A stretch of 64,000 bases of DNA from Bacteroidota bacterium (lineage in GTDB: Bacteria > Bacteroidota > Bacteroidia > CAILMK01 > JAAYUY01). Under the pieces are notes generated by a model. It searched no databases, was not told the origin of the DNA, and saw only the letters and a list, made by a program, of their open reading frames with translations. Where the stretch lies: contig JADHTG010000001.1 of assembly GCA_016776505.1 (NCBI GenBank), positions 1 through 64,000 of the forward strand, written 5' to 3'. Both the position numbers and the translations under genes were made by a program. This document shows positions 56,669 through 64,000 of this stretch, in pieces (positions within the stretch are counted from its first letter, which is position 1; each line of letters begins with the position of its first letter).

Positions 56669-57565
56669 ATGAAGAAATTAATAGTAATATTTTTGCTCCC
56701 TTTGGTTTTTGGATGTATCCGTTTGGATGGTTTGGTTTTCCTTGCTGATAATTCTATTGCTTCATACCTGTTTGATCAATACGAAGGTGAAATAGAAATT
56801 GAACTGCCGGATAGTATTTATACCATGCCTGACAGTTTCATTAATTTAGTCACATTCGAATCCAAAATGGAAGCTGAGGATGTGAGCAAAGTATTGTATG
56901 GTGCATATATCGGCCATATGGATTATATTCTTTCTGATACCATTATTTTGTACTGTCATGGCCAAACTGATCATATGGATTATTATTGGAAAAGAACCAA
57001 ACTCCTGGGCCAATTGGCTTTTACAAATCAAATAGCTGTTTTCACCTTTGATTACCGGGGTTATGGATTATCTGAAGGGAGCCCAACTGAAGAAGGGATG
57101 TACGCAGATGTCAGAGGTGCTCTGCATTGGCTGAAAATGCGGGGTGTTTCATCAGACCAAATTATTCTTTACGGATTTAGTTTAGGCTCTGCTCCAGCAA
57201 CAGATGCAGCAGCATATTTTGATGAATTCAAAGCTTACAAACTCATATTGGAATCGCCTTTTGCCTCATCAGATAACCTGGCACAGGTTTCAACAATCAT
57301 TAATACAAGTGCAAAGTATTTTGTTGATATGAAGATCAATAATGCAGACAAAATCAAAGATGTTAAACAGGATCTACTCTGGATGCATGGTACCAAAGAC
57401 GATTATATTCATATTGATAATGGCGAATTAGTTTTTAATAATCATGGGGGAACCTACAAAGAAGCGCATAGAATTGAAGGGGGCAAGCATGGAAAAGAAG
57501 GAGTTCCTGAAACCATGGGCTTTGAAGAGTATTTGAAAGTAGTTAAAACTTTTATTCAAAGATAA
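56669..57565 (+). CDS. Lipoprotein alpha/beta hydrolase
   Basis: 298 residues starting ATG 56669 (an upstream start inside the previous gene is rejected). The signal ends LVFGC with acceptor Cys16, so it is a lipoprotein. The alpha/beta-hydrolase core has FDYRGYGLSEGSPTEEGMYAD, the nucleophile elbow GFSLGSAP, the acid in MHGTKDDYIHIDNG and His in GGKHGKEG. It resembles the BEM46/ABHD-type hydrolases (AHSLG-like). The substrate is unknown. It is translationally adjacent to the small lipoprotein gene upstream, suggesting shared localisation in the outer membrane. Confidence 0.85.
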   Translation: MKKLIVIFLLPLVFGCIRLDGLVFLADNSIASYLFDQYEGEIEIELPDSIYTMPDSFINLVTFESKMEAEDVSKVLYGAYIGHMDYILSDTIILYCHGQTDHMDYYWKRTKLLGQLAFTNQIAVFTFDYRGYGLSEGSPTEEGMYADVRGALHWLKMRGVSSDQIILYGFSLGSAPATDAAAYFDEFKAYKLILESPFASSDNLAQVSTIINTSAKYFVDMKINNADKIKDVKQDLLWMHGTKDDYIHIDNGELVFNNHGGTYKEAHRIEGGKHGKEGVPETMGFEEYLKVVKTFIQR

Positions 57566-57631
57566 ACAGCTCTTCGATTTCGCCCGGAGAAACGAACAAT
57601 GGAGATTTGGTATTCTTCAATGTAGGAATTT

Positions 57632-58759
57632 TTATATCCTCCTGCCTTTCCAATAATTCTTTCCGAAGCTCCCTGCAAAAGCTATAAAAACCACATAAAA
57701 AATATATAGAAATGCTGCCGGGAAATAATAGAAGATTAAATTTTGTTTATTAAAAAAGCCTGAAAGCGGAATGATAAATAGCAGTTCAGCAAATAATTTA
57801 ATCGCAAACAGCAAAAGGAATTTACTCCAGAACACAGGATTGAAAAATGCAATTATCAATGTTAAGAGGAGAGACAAATGAAACAGCCAGACAAAGACCT
57901 GCATCCCTCTTTCAAACGGATTTTTATACCCCTTGCTTTTTGAAATCCATCGCTTTCTTTGGTTCCAGAAAGATTTAAATGTTGTCCGGGCTTGTGTCCT
58001 CACAAGCGCCACTTCAGATTTCAGGAAACTAACACCTCCGGGATATTTTGCTGCCATTTTATGCATCAGGAATTCATCATCCCCTGAAGCAATGTGCTCA
58101 TTTCCAGCATAGCCATTCACCTCAAGAAAAACGTCTCTCCTGAAAGCCATATTTGCCCCATTGCACATGGTGGGTTTTCCGTGCGATATAGTTGCTGCTC
58201 CAATTCCTATTAATGACATAAACTCTAAAGACTGCATCTTTTCAAAGAATGTTCTTTCTTCATGGAAAACAACAACAGCTGAAACAAAAACAGGATCTTT
58301 CTCATCTATAAAAGCTGCCAGACTGCTTAACCAGTTTGAGTTCAACCGACAATCCGCATCCGTGCAAATGATCCAATCATTTATGCTCTTCTCAACAGCA
58401 TATGTGATAGCTGCTTTCTTGCCATGCCCTGAAGAGGGTTGATCTCTCAGCTGTAACAATCTCAAATTTGAAAACTCTTCTTGTTGCAAAAATTTATCTA
58501 CTGTCTCAGCTGTATAGTCTTCAGAATGGTCATCCACAATGAGAATCTCAAATAAATCATTGGGATAATTTTGTTTGAATAAGTCAGAAATTAAGTATTG
58601 AATATTAGTTTCTTCATTTCGAGCAGGAATAATGATGCTGAATTTTTGTTCCGGAGTTTTGCTTTCAATATCAAATGTTTTCAGCTTTATCCATCCTGTA
58701 AGATAATACAGTAAAAGAATTACATATGCAACTGCGAACAGTATTGCAAGCAAGGTCAT
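57632..58759 (-). CDS. GT2-family membrane glycosyltransferase
   Basis: A 375-residue protein with an N-terminal helix (about 1-22), a GT-A domain and two to three C-terminal helices (about 285-370). The catalytic domain has FSIIIPARNEE, the IVDDHS Asp pair, CTDADCRL, SGDDEFLMHK and the processive-type QRKRW motif. It probably transfers sugars from a nucleotide donor at the inner membrane for an envelope glycan or glycolipid. Its start codon overlaps the stop of the upstream flippase-like gene in ATGA (4 bases), so the pair works together. The acceptor is unknown. Confidence 0.88.
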   Translation of the reverse strand: MTLLAILFAVAYVILLLYYLTGWIKLKTFDIESKTPEQKFSIIIPARNEETNIQYLISDLFKQNYPNDLFEILIVDDHSEDYTAETVDKFLQQEEFSNLRLLQLRDQPSSGHGKKAAITYAVEKSINDWIICTDADCRLNSNWLSSLAAFIDEKDPVFVSAVVVFHEERTFFEKMQSLEFMSLIGIGAATISHGKPTMCNGANMAFRRDVFLEVNGYAGNEHIASGDDEFLMHKMAAKYPGGVSFLKSEVALVRTQARTTFKSFWNQRKRWISKSKGYKNPFERGMQVFVWLFHLSLLLTLIIAFFNPVFWSKFLLLFAIKLFAELLFIIPLSGFFNKQNLIFYYFPAAFLYIFYVVFIAFAGSFGKNYWKGRRI

Positions 58760-59715
58760 GACAACTGTTTATTTTTCTTTTTTAGCAGGATAAATAAAGC
58801 ACCGAAAAGAGAAGGGATCAATAAATTAATAAACCAAATGGAATAGGCTGCAGCCAGTAAGCCGGCCAAATTGGGGGAGACTTTTTCAAAAACATAGAGC
58901 ACTACTGCCCCTCTTACTCCAATATCAGTGAGCATAACGGATGGAATAAAGGTTTGAATCAAAAAAATCAAAGCTACTCCGCTGTACAAAATCCCCGGGT
59001 CCACATCAATTCCAAATAGAAGAAGTAACATAACATATTGTGAAAGATATGTTAAATACCTGAGCATTGCTAATAAGACCACCCGGAATAAAAAAGCCAC
59101 ACTGAAATGCTCAAGAATTTCAATATATTTTATAAGAAAATGCAGAAAACGAATTCGTTTTATTAAAAAGACGAACCATTTCATCCTGAAATAAAATAAA
59201 ATAAAAAGGATGTTTACTAACACTAAAATATCAGCAATAAACCATCTATATGGACCTTGAAAATGATAAAATAGATACAGTCCCAGGGAGCCAAAAATCA
59301 AAGTCATCATCATTTGAGCCATATTCCCTGCAAAAGTGGAAACGATTGCCTTGCCCCGTTTTCCTGCATTAATGAATATGATCCTGCCGGCAAATTCTGC
59401 CATACGATTAGGCACCCAGTTATTGATTGTTAAGCCACTCCATACAGCAGCAAAGGATCTTTTAAACGAAATCTCTTCAAAAGTCGAAATGAGCATTTTC
59501 CATTTTCCGGCTTCAATGCTCCAATTGACCAACATCAATATGAAAACTGGAATCAGCAACCAAAAACTTCTGTTATTAAATTCAAAGTCTGAAACGGAAT
59601 CTTTTAAACTGCCATCCTTAAACACCTTGATATACAGGTAATAAAGGGTCGCAATAAACACCAAAAGTTTAATGATTACGGAAAGTGTCTTTCGCTGAAT
59701 TTGCGTGATTTTCAA
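58756..59715 (-). CDS. Lysylphosphatidylglycerol synthase TM-region / UPF0104 flippase-like membrane protein
   Basis: About 319 residues from the TTG at 59713-59715 (MKITQIQRK); a longer frame from TTG 59754 would overlap a TATTTTTG promoter-like motif. Seven or eight helices are visible. It has the UPF0104 pattern: NWSIEAGKWKMLI, the WSGLTINNWVPNRMAEFAGR signature and FIPSVMLTDIGVRGAVV near the end. Members are putative lipid or glycan translocators. It overlaps the GT2 gene by 4 bases, implying a joint role in an envelope glycan step. Confidence 0.82.
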   Translation of the reverse strand: MKITQIQRKTLSVIIKLLVFIATLYYLYIKVFKDGSLKDSVSDFEFNNRSFWLLIPVFILMLVNWSIEAGKWKMLISTFEEISFKRSFAAVWSGLTINNWVPNRMAEFAGRIIFINAGKRGKAIVSTFAGNMAQMMMTLIFGSLGLYLFYHFQGPYRWFIADILVLVNILFILFYFRMKWFVFLIKRIRFLHFLIKYIEILEHFSVAFLFRVVLLAMLRYLTYLSQYVMLLLLFGIDVDPGILYSGVALIFLIQTFIPSVMLTDIGVRGAVVLYVFEKVSPNLAGLLAAAYSIWFINLLIPSLFGALFILLKKKNKQLS

Positions 59716-59913
59716 AGGGATTGTTCTTTGTTCAAAAATAGGAAAATTCTGCAAGCTTACTGGACAGATGAAAAATGACTTTCAATGATTGGAAGTAATC
59801 TCTTTTTTAGTTTTTATCTTCGTACATGCTTGCGCAATGAAGTGTTTCAAAACACAAGGATGTTAAATTCTATTATTCTAAAGCAATTGATCTGTTCTAA
59901 TGACTAATTTTTG

Positions 59914-60468
59914 ATGAAGGAGAAAGTAATACTTGGCGTGGATCCCGGAACTACCATGATGGGTTATGGAGTCATCAAGTCTTCAGGAAATAACATGGAG
60001 TTGATCACACTGGGCACTATACAATTAAGCAAGTATAAAGATCATATGCTCAAGTTGAAGCATATTTTCGAGCGCTCCCTGCAATTGATTGAATCCTATA
60101 AACCGGATGAGCTGGCTATTGAAGCTCAATTTTTCGGAAAAAACGTACAATCCATGCTTAAACTGGGAAGAGCACAAGGACTTAGTATTGCTGCAGCACT
60201 CTATAGAGATGTTCCTATTTTTGAATATGCGCCAAAAAGTATCAAACAATCCATTACAGGAAATGGCAATGCCTCCAAAGAACAAGTCGCTGCCATGCTG
60301 GTACGATTATTAAACATTAAAATACCTCAACACCTGGACGCTACAGATGGACTTGCTGTTGCAGTTGCCCATCATTTTCAGGGAAATAAAATTCCCGGCC
60401 ATGAAAAAGGGAAGCATATAACCTGGGAATCATTCGTAAAAAATAATCCGGGCAGAATCAAGAAATAA
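59914..60468 (+). CDS. ruvC: Crossover junction endodeoxyribonuclease RuvC
   Basis: 184 residues from ATG 59914. The first catalytic Asp is in ILGVDPGTTMMGYGV, then Glu in ELAIEAQFFGKN, and the Asp pair is in HLDATDGLAVAVAHHF. VQSMLKLGRAQG is a RuvC signature. It cuts Holliday junctions symmetrically after RuvAB migration. The gene is adjacent, 7 bases from, the GT-C/TPR gene downstream and may share its transcript. ruvA and ruvB are elsewhere in the window. Confidence 0.96.
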   Translation: MKEKVILGVDPGTTMMGYGVIKSSGNNMELITLGTIQLSKYKDHMLKLKHIFERSLQLIESYKPDELAIEAQFFGKNVQSMLKLGRAQGLSIAAALYRDVPIFEYAPKSIKQSITGNGNASKEQVAAMLVRLLNIKIPQHLDATDGLAVAVAHHFQGNKIPGHEKGKHITWESFVKNNPGRIKK

Positions 60469-60475
60469 GCAAGAA

Positions 60476-63388
60476 ATGAAAGGCATCTTTTCATATTATT
60501 TTATTGAAGCTGTTCAAGAAATTAAAAGGAATAAAACAATCCCCTGGACTGATGGGAACAGCTCTTTATTTCGATTTCTGTTTGCATTGACCTTTGTTTT
60601 CTTACTATTCCTTATGCCCATCCTAAGTGTTGATTTTGGCAGAAGTACAGACGAAACATTCTCGGAGAGTTATGGTCGGGATATCCTTTCATATTATGAA
60701 AGCTTGGGCAAAGACACCGCTGTTTTTGATTTGTCAAAGCCATCTTATAAGGATTTAATTTATTATGGATTATCATTTGATTTCTTTTGTGCCATCATTA
60801 ACAAATACGTCTCTCCTTTTGGGGATTTTGAAACCCGCCATTTTTTAAATGCATTGATTGGATTGCTTGGTATGCTGATAGCTTCCCTGATTGGAAAACG
60901 GTATGGGAATTGGCGAACAGCCTGGATCATCTTATTATTGATTGCTATTACACCCAGATATTTTGCTCATTCCATGAACAATGCAAAAGATATCCCACTG
61001 GCGACAGGATATATTGCGGCTATCTTCTTCTCCTTAAAATTCCTTGATGAACTTCCTTCACCTTCAAGAAAAACAATTGTCCTGTTAATTATTTCCATTG
61101 GCTTAGCCTCCAGCATACGAATTGGCGGTTTTATACTCGTAGCCTATTTAGGATTATTTCTAACCATTAAATGGCTCAATATATATTTTAAAAACAAGGA
61201 AAGAATTGATCAAAAAAAGTTAACAAGAACTTATTTTCAATACTTTTTCATCATTGGGCTTGCCGCTTATGTTATTTCCATCATATTCTGGCCATTTGCC
61301 CTGAAAGCCCCCTTGACAAATCCCCTGAATGCGCTGAGAATGTTCGAGGATTCCGACCTGATGATGACTCATTACGAAGTGTTTGAAGGCAAACTCATGA
61401 ATATGGATCATGTCCCCTGGTATTACATCTTTAAATATATATGGATTACAATTCCAATAGGGGTTCTGATTGGTGTAATTGCTTCATTAGCAGGCTTCTG
61501 GAAAAGTTCAACTAAAATAAAAACAGTACTCTTAATTTTGATTTTTGTCAGCGTTTTTCCTGTTTTTTATGCGGCTATTAAAAGTTCAAAATTATACAAT
61601 GGATGGAGACACTTCCTTTTTATTTATCCTTCAATTGCTGTTCTGGCCGGACTTGGCTGGAACTTTTTAATGGATATATCATCTAAAAAAGCAATAAAAA
61701 TATTCCTTTTCCTTGTTCTGGCAGCACTCCTTATCAAACCAGCAGCCTGGATGATTAAAAACCACCCTAACCAAATTGTTTATTTCAATGAAATAGTTGG
61801 AGGAACTGAAGGCGCATATGGTTATTATGAAACAGATTATCTGTCATTTTCCGGACGCGAAGCAGCTGAATGGCTTGCTGAAATAGAAAAAGACAATCCG
61901 AATAAAATACTGGTCGCAACCAATATCGAAACACAATCGCTTAAATATTATTCAGATAAGTTTACAGCTCATATCGATTATGTCTGGGTCAGGCCCATGA
62001 CTTATAGCATTTATGATTGGGACTATATGATACTGACCTCCAGATCTATGTCACTGGCTCAAATTCAGAATGGTCAATTCCCTCCGAAAGGAACTGTACA
62101 TACCATCTCTGTCGGGAATGTACCCCTTTGTGCAGTTGTGAAGAAGGAAAATGATTATAAATTCAGAAGCTATCAAATGTTTATAAATGGCAATAATGAC
62201 TCATCTAAATATTACCTGGAAAAAGCGATTGAGTATGATCCGAATGATCCTGAAATATATACTTTGCTAGGAACCACCTTAACCGGACTGGAGCAGTATG
62301 ATAGAGCTTATAAGATGCTTCATAAAGCGATTGATTTGTTCCCTGAAAACTTTTATGCTTATGATAAACTAGGGGTTCTTTTTATGCGCCAGGAAAAGAA
62401 TAAAAAAGCCATTGATGTTTTAAGAAAATCAATCCAATTGAGAAATAATTATTCCATTGCCTATGTGAACCTGGCAGGGGCATTCCAAAATGTGAAAGAA
62501 TACGATTCTGCACTTCATTACTACGGAATTGCTTCCTTGATGAATAACAATGATGTATATACCGAGATAAATATTGCTGAGTGTCTTATTGCCATTAAAC
62601 AGTATAATAAGGCCTTTTTTGTTTATGATAAAATCCTGAAGAACCAACCTAATCACGCAGAAACTTTAGCAAAAAAAGAAGAATTAACCTCTTATATGCA
62701 AAACCTGCACCTGATAAACAGCATGAACACCTCCATACAGGATGAGCTGCTAATTGCTGAAGAATACATGAACAACAATCAATTTGATTCGGTTCTCAGT
62801 ATATTCACAAAAATTCTTGAAAAAGACCCTGAAAATGTATTGGCACTTGTAAATCGTGGAGTGGCAAATTTAAACCTGGGTCATTATTATGAAGCATTGA
62901 AGGATCTGGAAAAAGCAAAATCTATAGATACATTATCCCATTTTCTATTTTATAACCTGGGATTGGCTTATGCGAACACAAAGCAATACAAAAAAGCAAT
63001 AGATTGCTATAATAAAGCCCTTCAAATTTCCCCGTCTGACCTGGGTGTACTCTATGAAAGGGCAAAACTTAATATTTATCTGAAAGATTTCGAAGCTGCT
63101 TTAAAGGATTGCAATACAGTTTTGCAAATTCAACCCGATAAAAAAGAGACCTTATATACCAGGGCATGGCTCAGCAGTACTTTGAACAAGAAAGATGCAG
63201 CACTTTCAGATTTAAACAGGATAATACAGATAGATCCCAATTTTGCCATTGCTTACAACCTCAGATCCCTTATTTATTACGAAAGGAAAGAGTACAGGAA
63301 AGCACTTACAGATGTCGAAAAGGCATTGGCCTTAGGTTATAAAATCGATCCAAAATTTGTGGATTTTCTCAGGAAGACGGTAAACTAA
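60476..63388 (+). CDS. GT-C (GT39-like) membrane glycosyltransferase fused to TPR repeats
   Basis: A 970-residue protein. Residues about 30-420 contain roughly ten membrane helices of the GT-C fold, with the acidic loop motif STDETFSES after the first helix (the expected catalytic Asp-Glu of polyprenol-sugar-using enzymes). ITPRYFAHSMNNAKDIP follows, typical of GT39-like proteins. Residues about 440-545 are a globular periplasmic region. Residues about 555-965 carry TPR repeats such as YLEKAIEYDPNDPEIYTLLG, KAIDLFPENFYAYDKLGVLF and ALQISPSDLGVLYERAKL. The TPR part probably binds protein partners. Acceptor and donor are unknown. Its stop overlaps ppk1's by 20 bases. Confidence 0.85.
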   Translation: MKGIFSYYFIEAVQEIKRNKTIPWTDGNSSLFRFLFALTFVFLLFLMPILSVDFGRSTDETFSESYGRDILSYYESLGKDTAVFDLSKPSYKDLIYYGLSFDFFCAIINKYVSPFGDFETRHFLNALIGLLGMLIASLIGKRYGNWRTAWIILLLIAITPRYFAHSMNNAKDIPLATGYIAAIFFSLKFLDELPSPSRKTIVLLIISIGLASSIRIGGFILVAYLGLFLTIKWLNIYFKNKERIDQKKLTRTYFQYFFIIGLAAYVISIIFWPFALKAPLTNPLNALRMFEDSDLMMTHYEVFEGKLMNMDHVPWYYIFKYIWITIPIGVLIGVIASLAGFWKSSTKIKTVLLILIFVSVFPVFYAAIKSSKLYNGWRHFLFIYPSIAVLAGLGWNFLMDISSKKAIKIFLFLVLAALLIKPAAWMIKNHPNQIVYFNEIVGGTEGAYGYYETDYLSFSGREAAEWLAEIEKDNPNKILVATNIETQSLKYYSDKFTAHIDYVWVRPMTYSIYDWDYMILTSRSMSLAQIQNGQFPPKGTVHTISVGNVPLCAVVKKENDYKFRSYQMFINGNNDSSKYYLEKAIEYDPNDPEIYTLLGTTLTGLEQYDRAYKMLHKAIDLFPENFYAYDKLGVLFMRQEKNKKAIDVLRKSIQLRNNYSIAYVNLAGAFQNVKEYDSALHYYGIASLMNNNDVYTEINIAECLIAIKQYNKAFFVYDKILKNQPNHAETLAKKEELTSYMQNLHLINSMNTSIQDELLIAEEYMNNNQFDSVLSIFTKILEKDPENVLALVNRGVANLNLGHYYEALKDLEKAKSIDTLSHFLFYNLGLAYANTKQYKKAIDCYNKALQISPSDLGVLYERAKLNIYLKDFEAALKDCNTVLQIQPDKKETLYTRAWLSSTLNKKDAALSDLNRIIQIDPNFAIAYNLRSLIYYERKEYRKALTDVEKALALGYKIDPKFVDFLRKTVN

Positions 63389-64000
63389 CTTTTTTTCTTT
63401 TCGCTCTTTTTTTCAAGTATTTGTAAAAGGTGATTTGTGACCTGTTTTCAATTTCACCAGATTGTGCCCGCTCATTTTTCAATTCATTATCCAATATCCT
63501 GGCTTTTACATTATCCGCCCATTGGATATCTATCATCGCTTTCAGGTTTTCCTTCGCATGCTTATCATATATTGGACAAATAACCTCCACTCGAGAGTCC
63601 AGGTTTCTTTTCATTAAATCCGCTGAACCAATAAATACTTTTTCCTTTTCATTATTGCAAAATACAAAAATCCGAGCATGCTCCAGGTAGCGATCAATAA
63701 TGCCAATAGCATTAATGTTTTTAAATAAATCGGGTAACATTGAGAACATCCCTCTCACATTGAGCTTGATCTCCACTCCGGCTTCTGCTGCTTCGTATAA
63801 TTTTGAAATAATTTTATCATCAACTAAACTATTGAGCTTCAGATGAATATATGCTTTTTTGCCATTCCTGGCATTTATTATTTCAGTTTCAATCAGACTA
63901 ATGATTTTATTCCTGAAAAAGAAGGGCGCAAGAAGCAGGTGTTTAAATTTTCCAATTTTATAATTTTTTTCAAAAAACTCAAAAACCTGGTATACTTCAT
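63369..64000 (-). CDS. ppk1: Polyphosphate kinase 1, C-terminal part (gene runs off the window)
   Basis: Only the 3' part is present: the gene enters from beyond 64000. The visible reading frame contains KFKHLLLAPFFFRNKII and AYIHLKLNSLVDDKIISKLYEAAEAGVEIKLNVRG. It then has RYLEHARIFVF, the C-terminal PPK1 domain where EHARI corresponds to the second catalytic histidine region. It ends QITFYKYLKKRAKRKK. PPK1 reversibly polymerises ATP gamma-phosphate into polyphosphate. The gene is convergent with the GT-C/TPR gene and overlaps it by 20 bases. The C-terminus looks normal. Confidence 0.93.
   Translation of the reverse strand, partial: EVYQVFEFFEKNYKIGKFKHLLLAPFFFRNKIISLIETEIINARNGKKAYIHLKLNSLVDDKIISKLYEAAEAGVEIKLNVRGMFSMLPDLFKNINAIGIIDRYLEHARIFVFCNNEKEKVFIGSADLMKRNLDSRVEVICPIYDKHAKENLKAMIDIQWADNVKARILDNELKNERAQSGEIENRSQITFYKYLKKRAKRKKVSLPSS

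Noticed and set aside
1-64000. CRISPR arrays, prophage or transposase genes
   Set aside because: No regularly spaced repeats, no phage structural genes and no transposase or integrase reading frame were seen on either strand.

Overview
The window is a stretch of Bacteroidota chromosome: AT-rich, with few Shine-Dalgarno sequences and -7 promoter motifs of the TAnnTTTG type. Lineage markers are sprA (the type IX secretion outer-membrane translocon), alternative complex III, an ExbB/ExbD/ExbD set, DUF4783, PD40-OmpA proteins and mpr-type TonB proteins. I cannot place it below phylum. Nearly all of it is ordinary, densely packed chromosomal sequence. I see no prophage, insertion sequence, CRISPR array or defence island.

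Layout. 1-7500: the start of a secreted LamG-like protein, two adjacent receiver-first hybrid histidine kinases, a SPOR-like protein, the ComM/YifB ATPase and a small AT-rich patch with an unknown membrane protein. 7666-11597: tatD, a repeat-bearing spacer with a DUF559-like remnant, tRNA-Ser(GGA) and the proton-channel operon exbB-(4-TM)-exbD-exbD. 11600-13535: an alpha/beta hydrolase and a polyprenyl diphosphate synthase, which probably makes the quinone side chain. 13890-28290: a respiratory supercluster. actABCDEF (alternative complex III) is followed by a frameshifted UbiA-like gene, a lipoprotein cytochrome c, SCO, cytochrome oxidase subunits I, III, IV and II (caa3, A2-type) and heme O synthase. 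Together these form a complete quinol-to-oxygen branch plus its assembly factors. 28553-36705: small housekeeping genes (yjbQ, ruvB, queG, nadC, a DNA glycosylase), a PorE-like TPR/PD40/CRD/OmpA protein and an M23 peptidase.

37101-50724, nearly all on the minus strand: two paralogous TonB-type proteins, vanZ-like, gcvH, the 2397-residue sprA, ruvA, a MaeB-type malic enzyme and malate dehydrogenase. 50910-64000: gmd-fcl (GDP-L-fucose), cysS, murB, two probable lipoproteins, a GT2 glycosyltransferase overlapping a flippase-like membrane protein, ruvC, a large GT-C/TPR fusion and the 3' part of ppk1.

No clearly undescribed system is visible. The points most worth checking are: the probable frameshift in the UbiA-like gene; the A2-type caa3 oxidase fused into the alternative complex III cluster; the GT-C/TPR fusion protein; the degenerate first receiver of the 516-residue kinase; a perfect palindrome between the divergent mdh and gmd promoters; several dispersed hairpin repeats; and repeated use of TTG start codons. 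Many computed ORF starts are TTG codons with a better ATG a few codons downstream, and I moved those starts where the sequence justified it.
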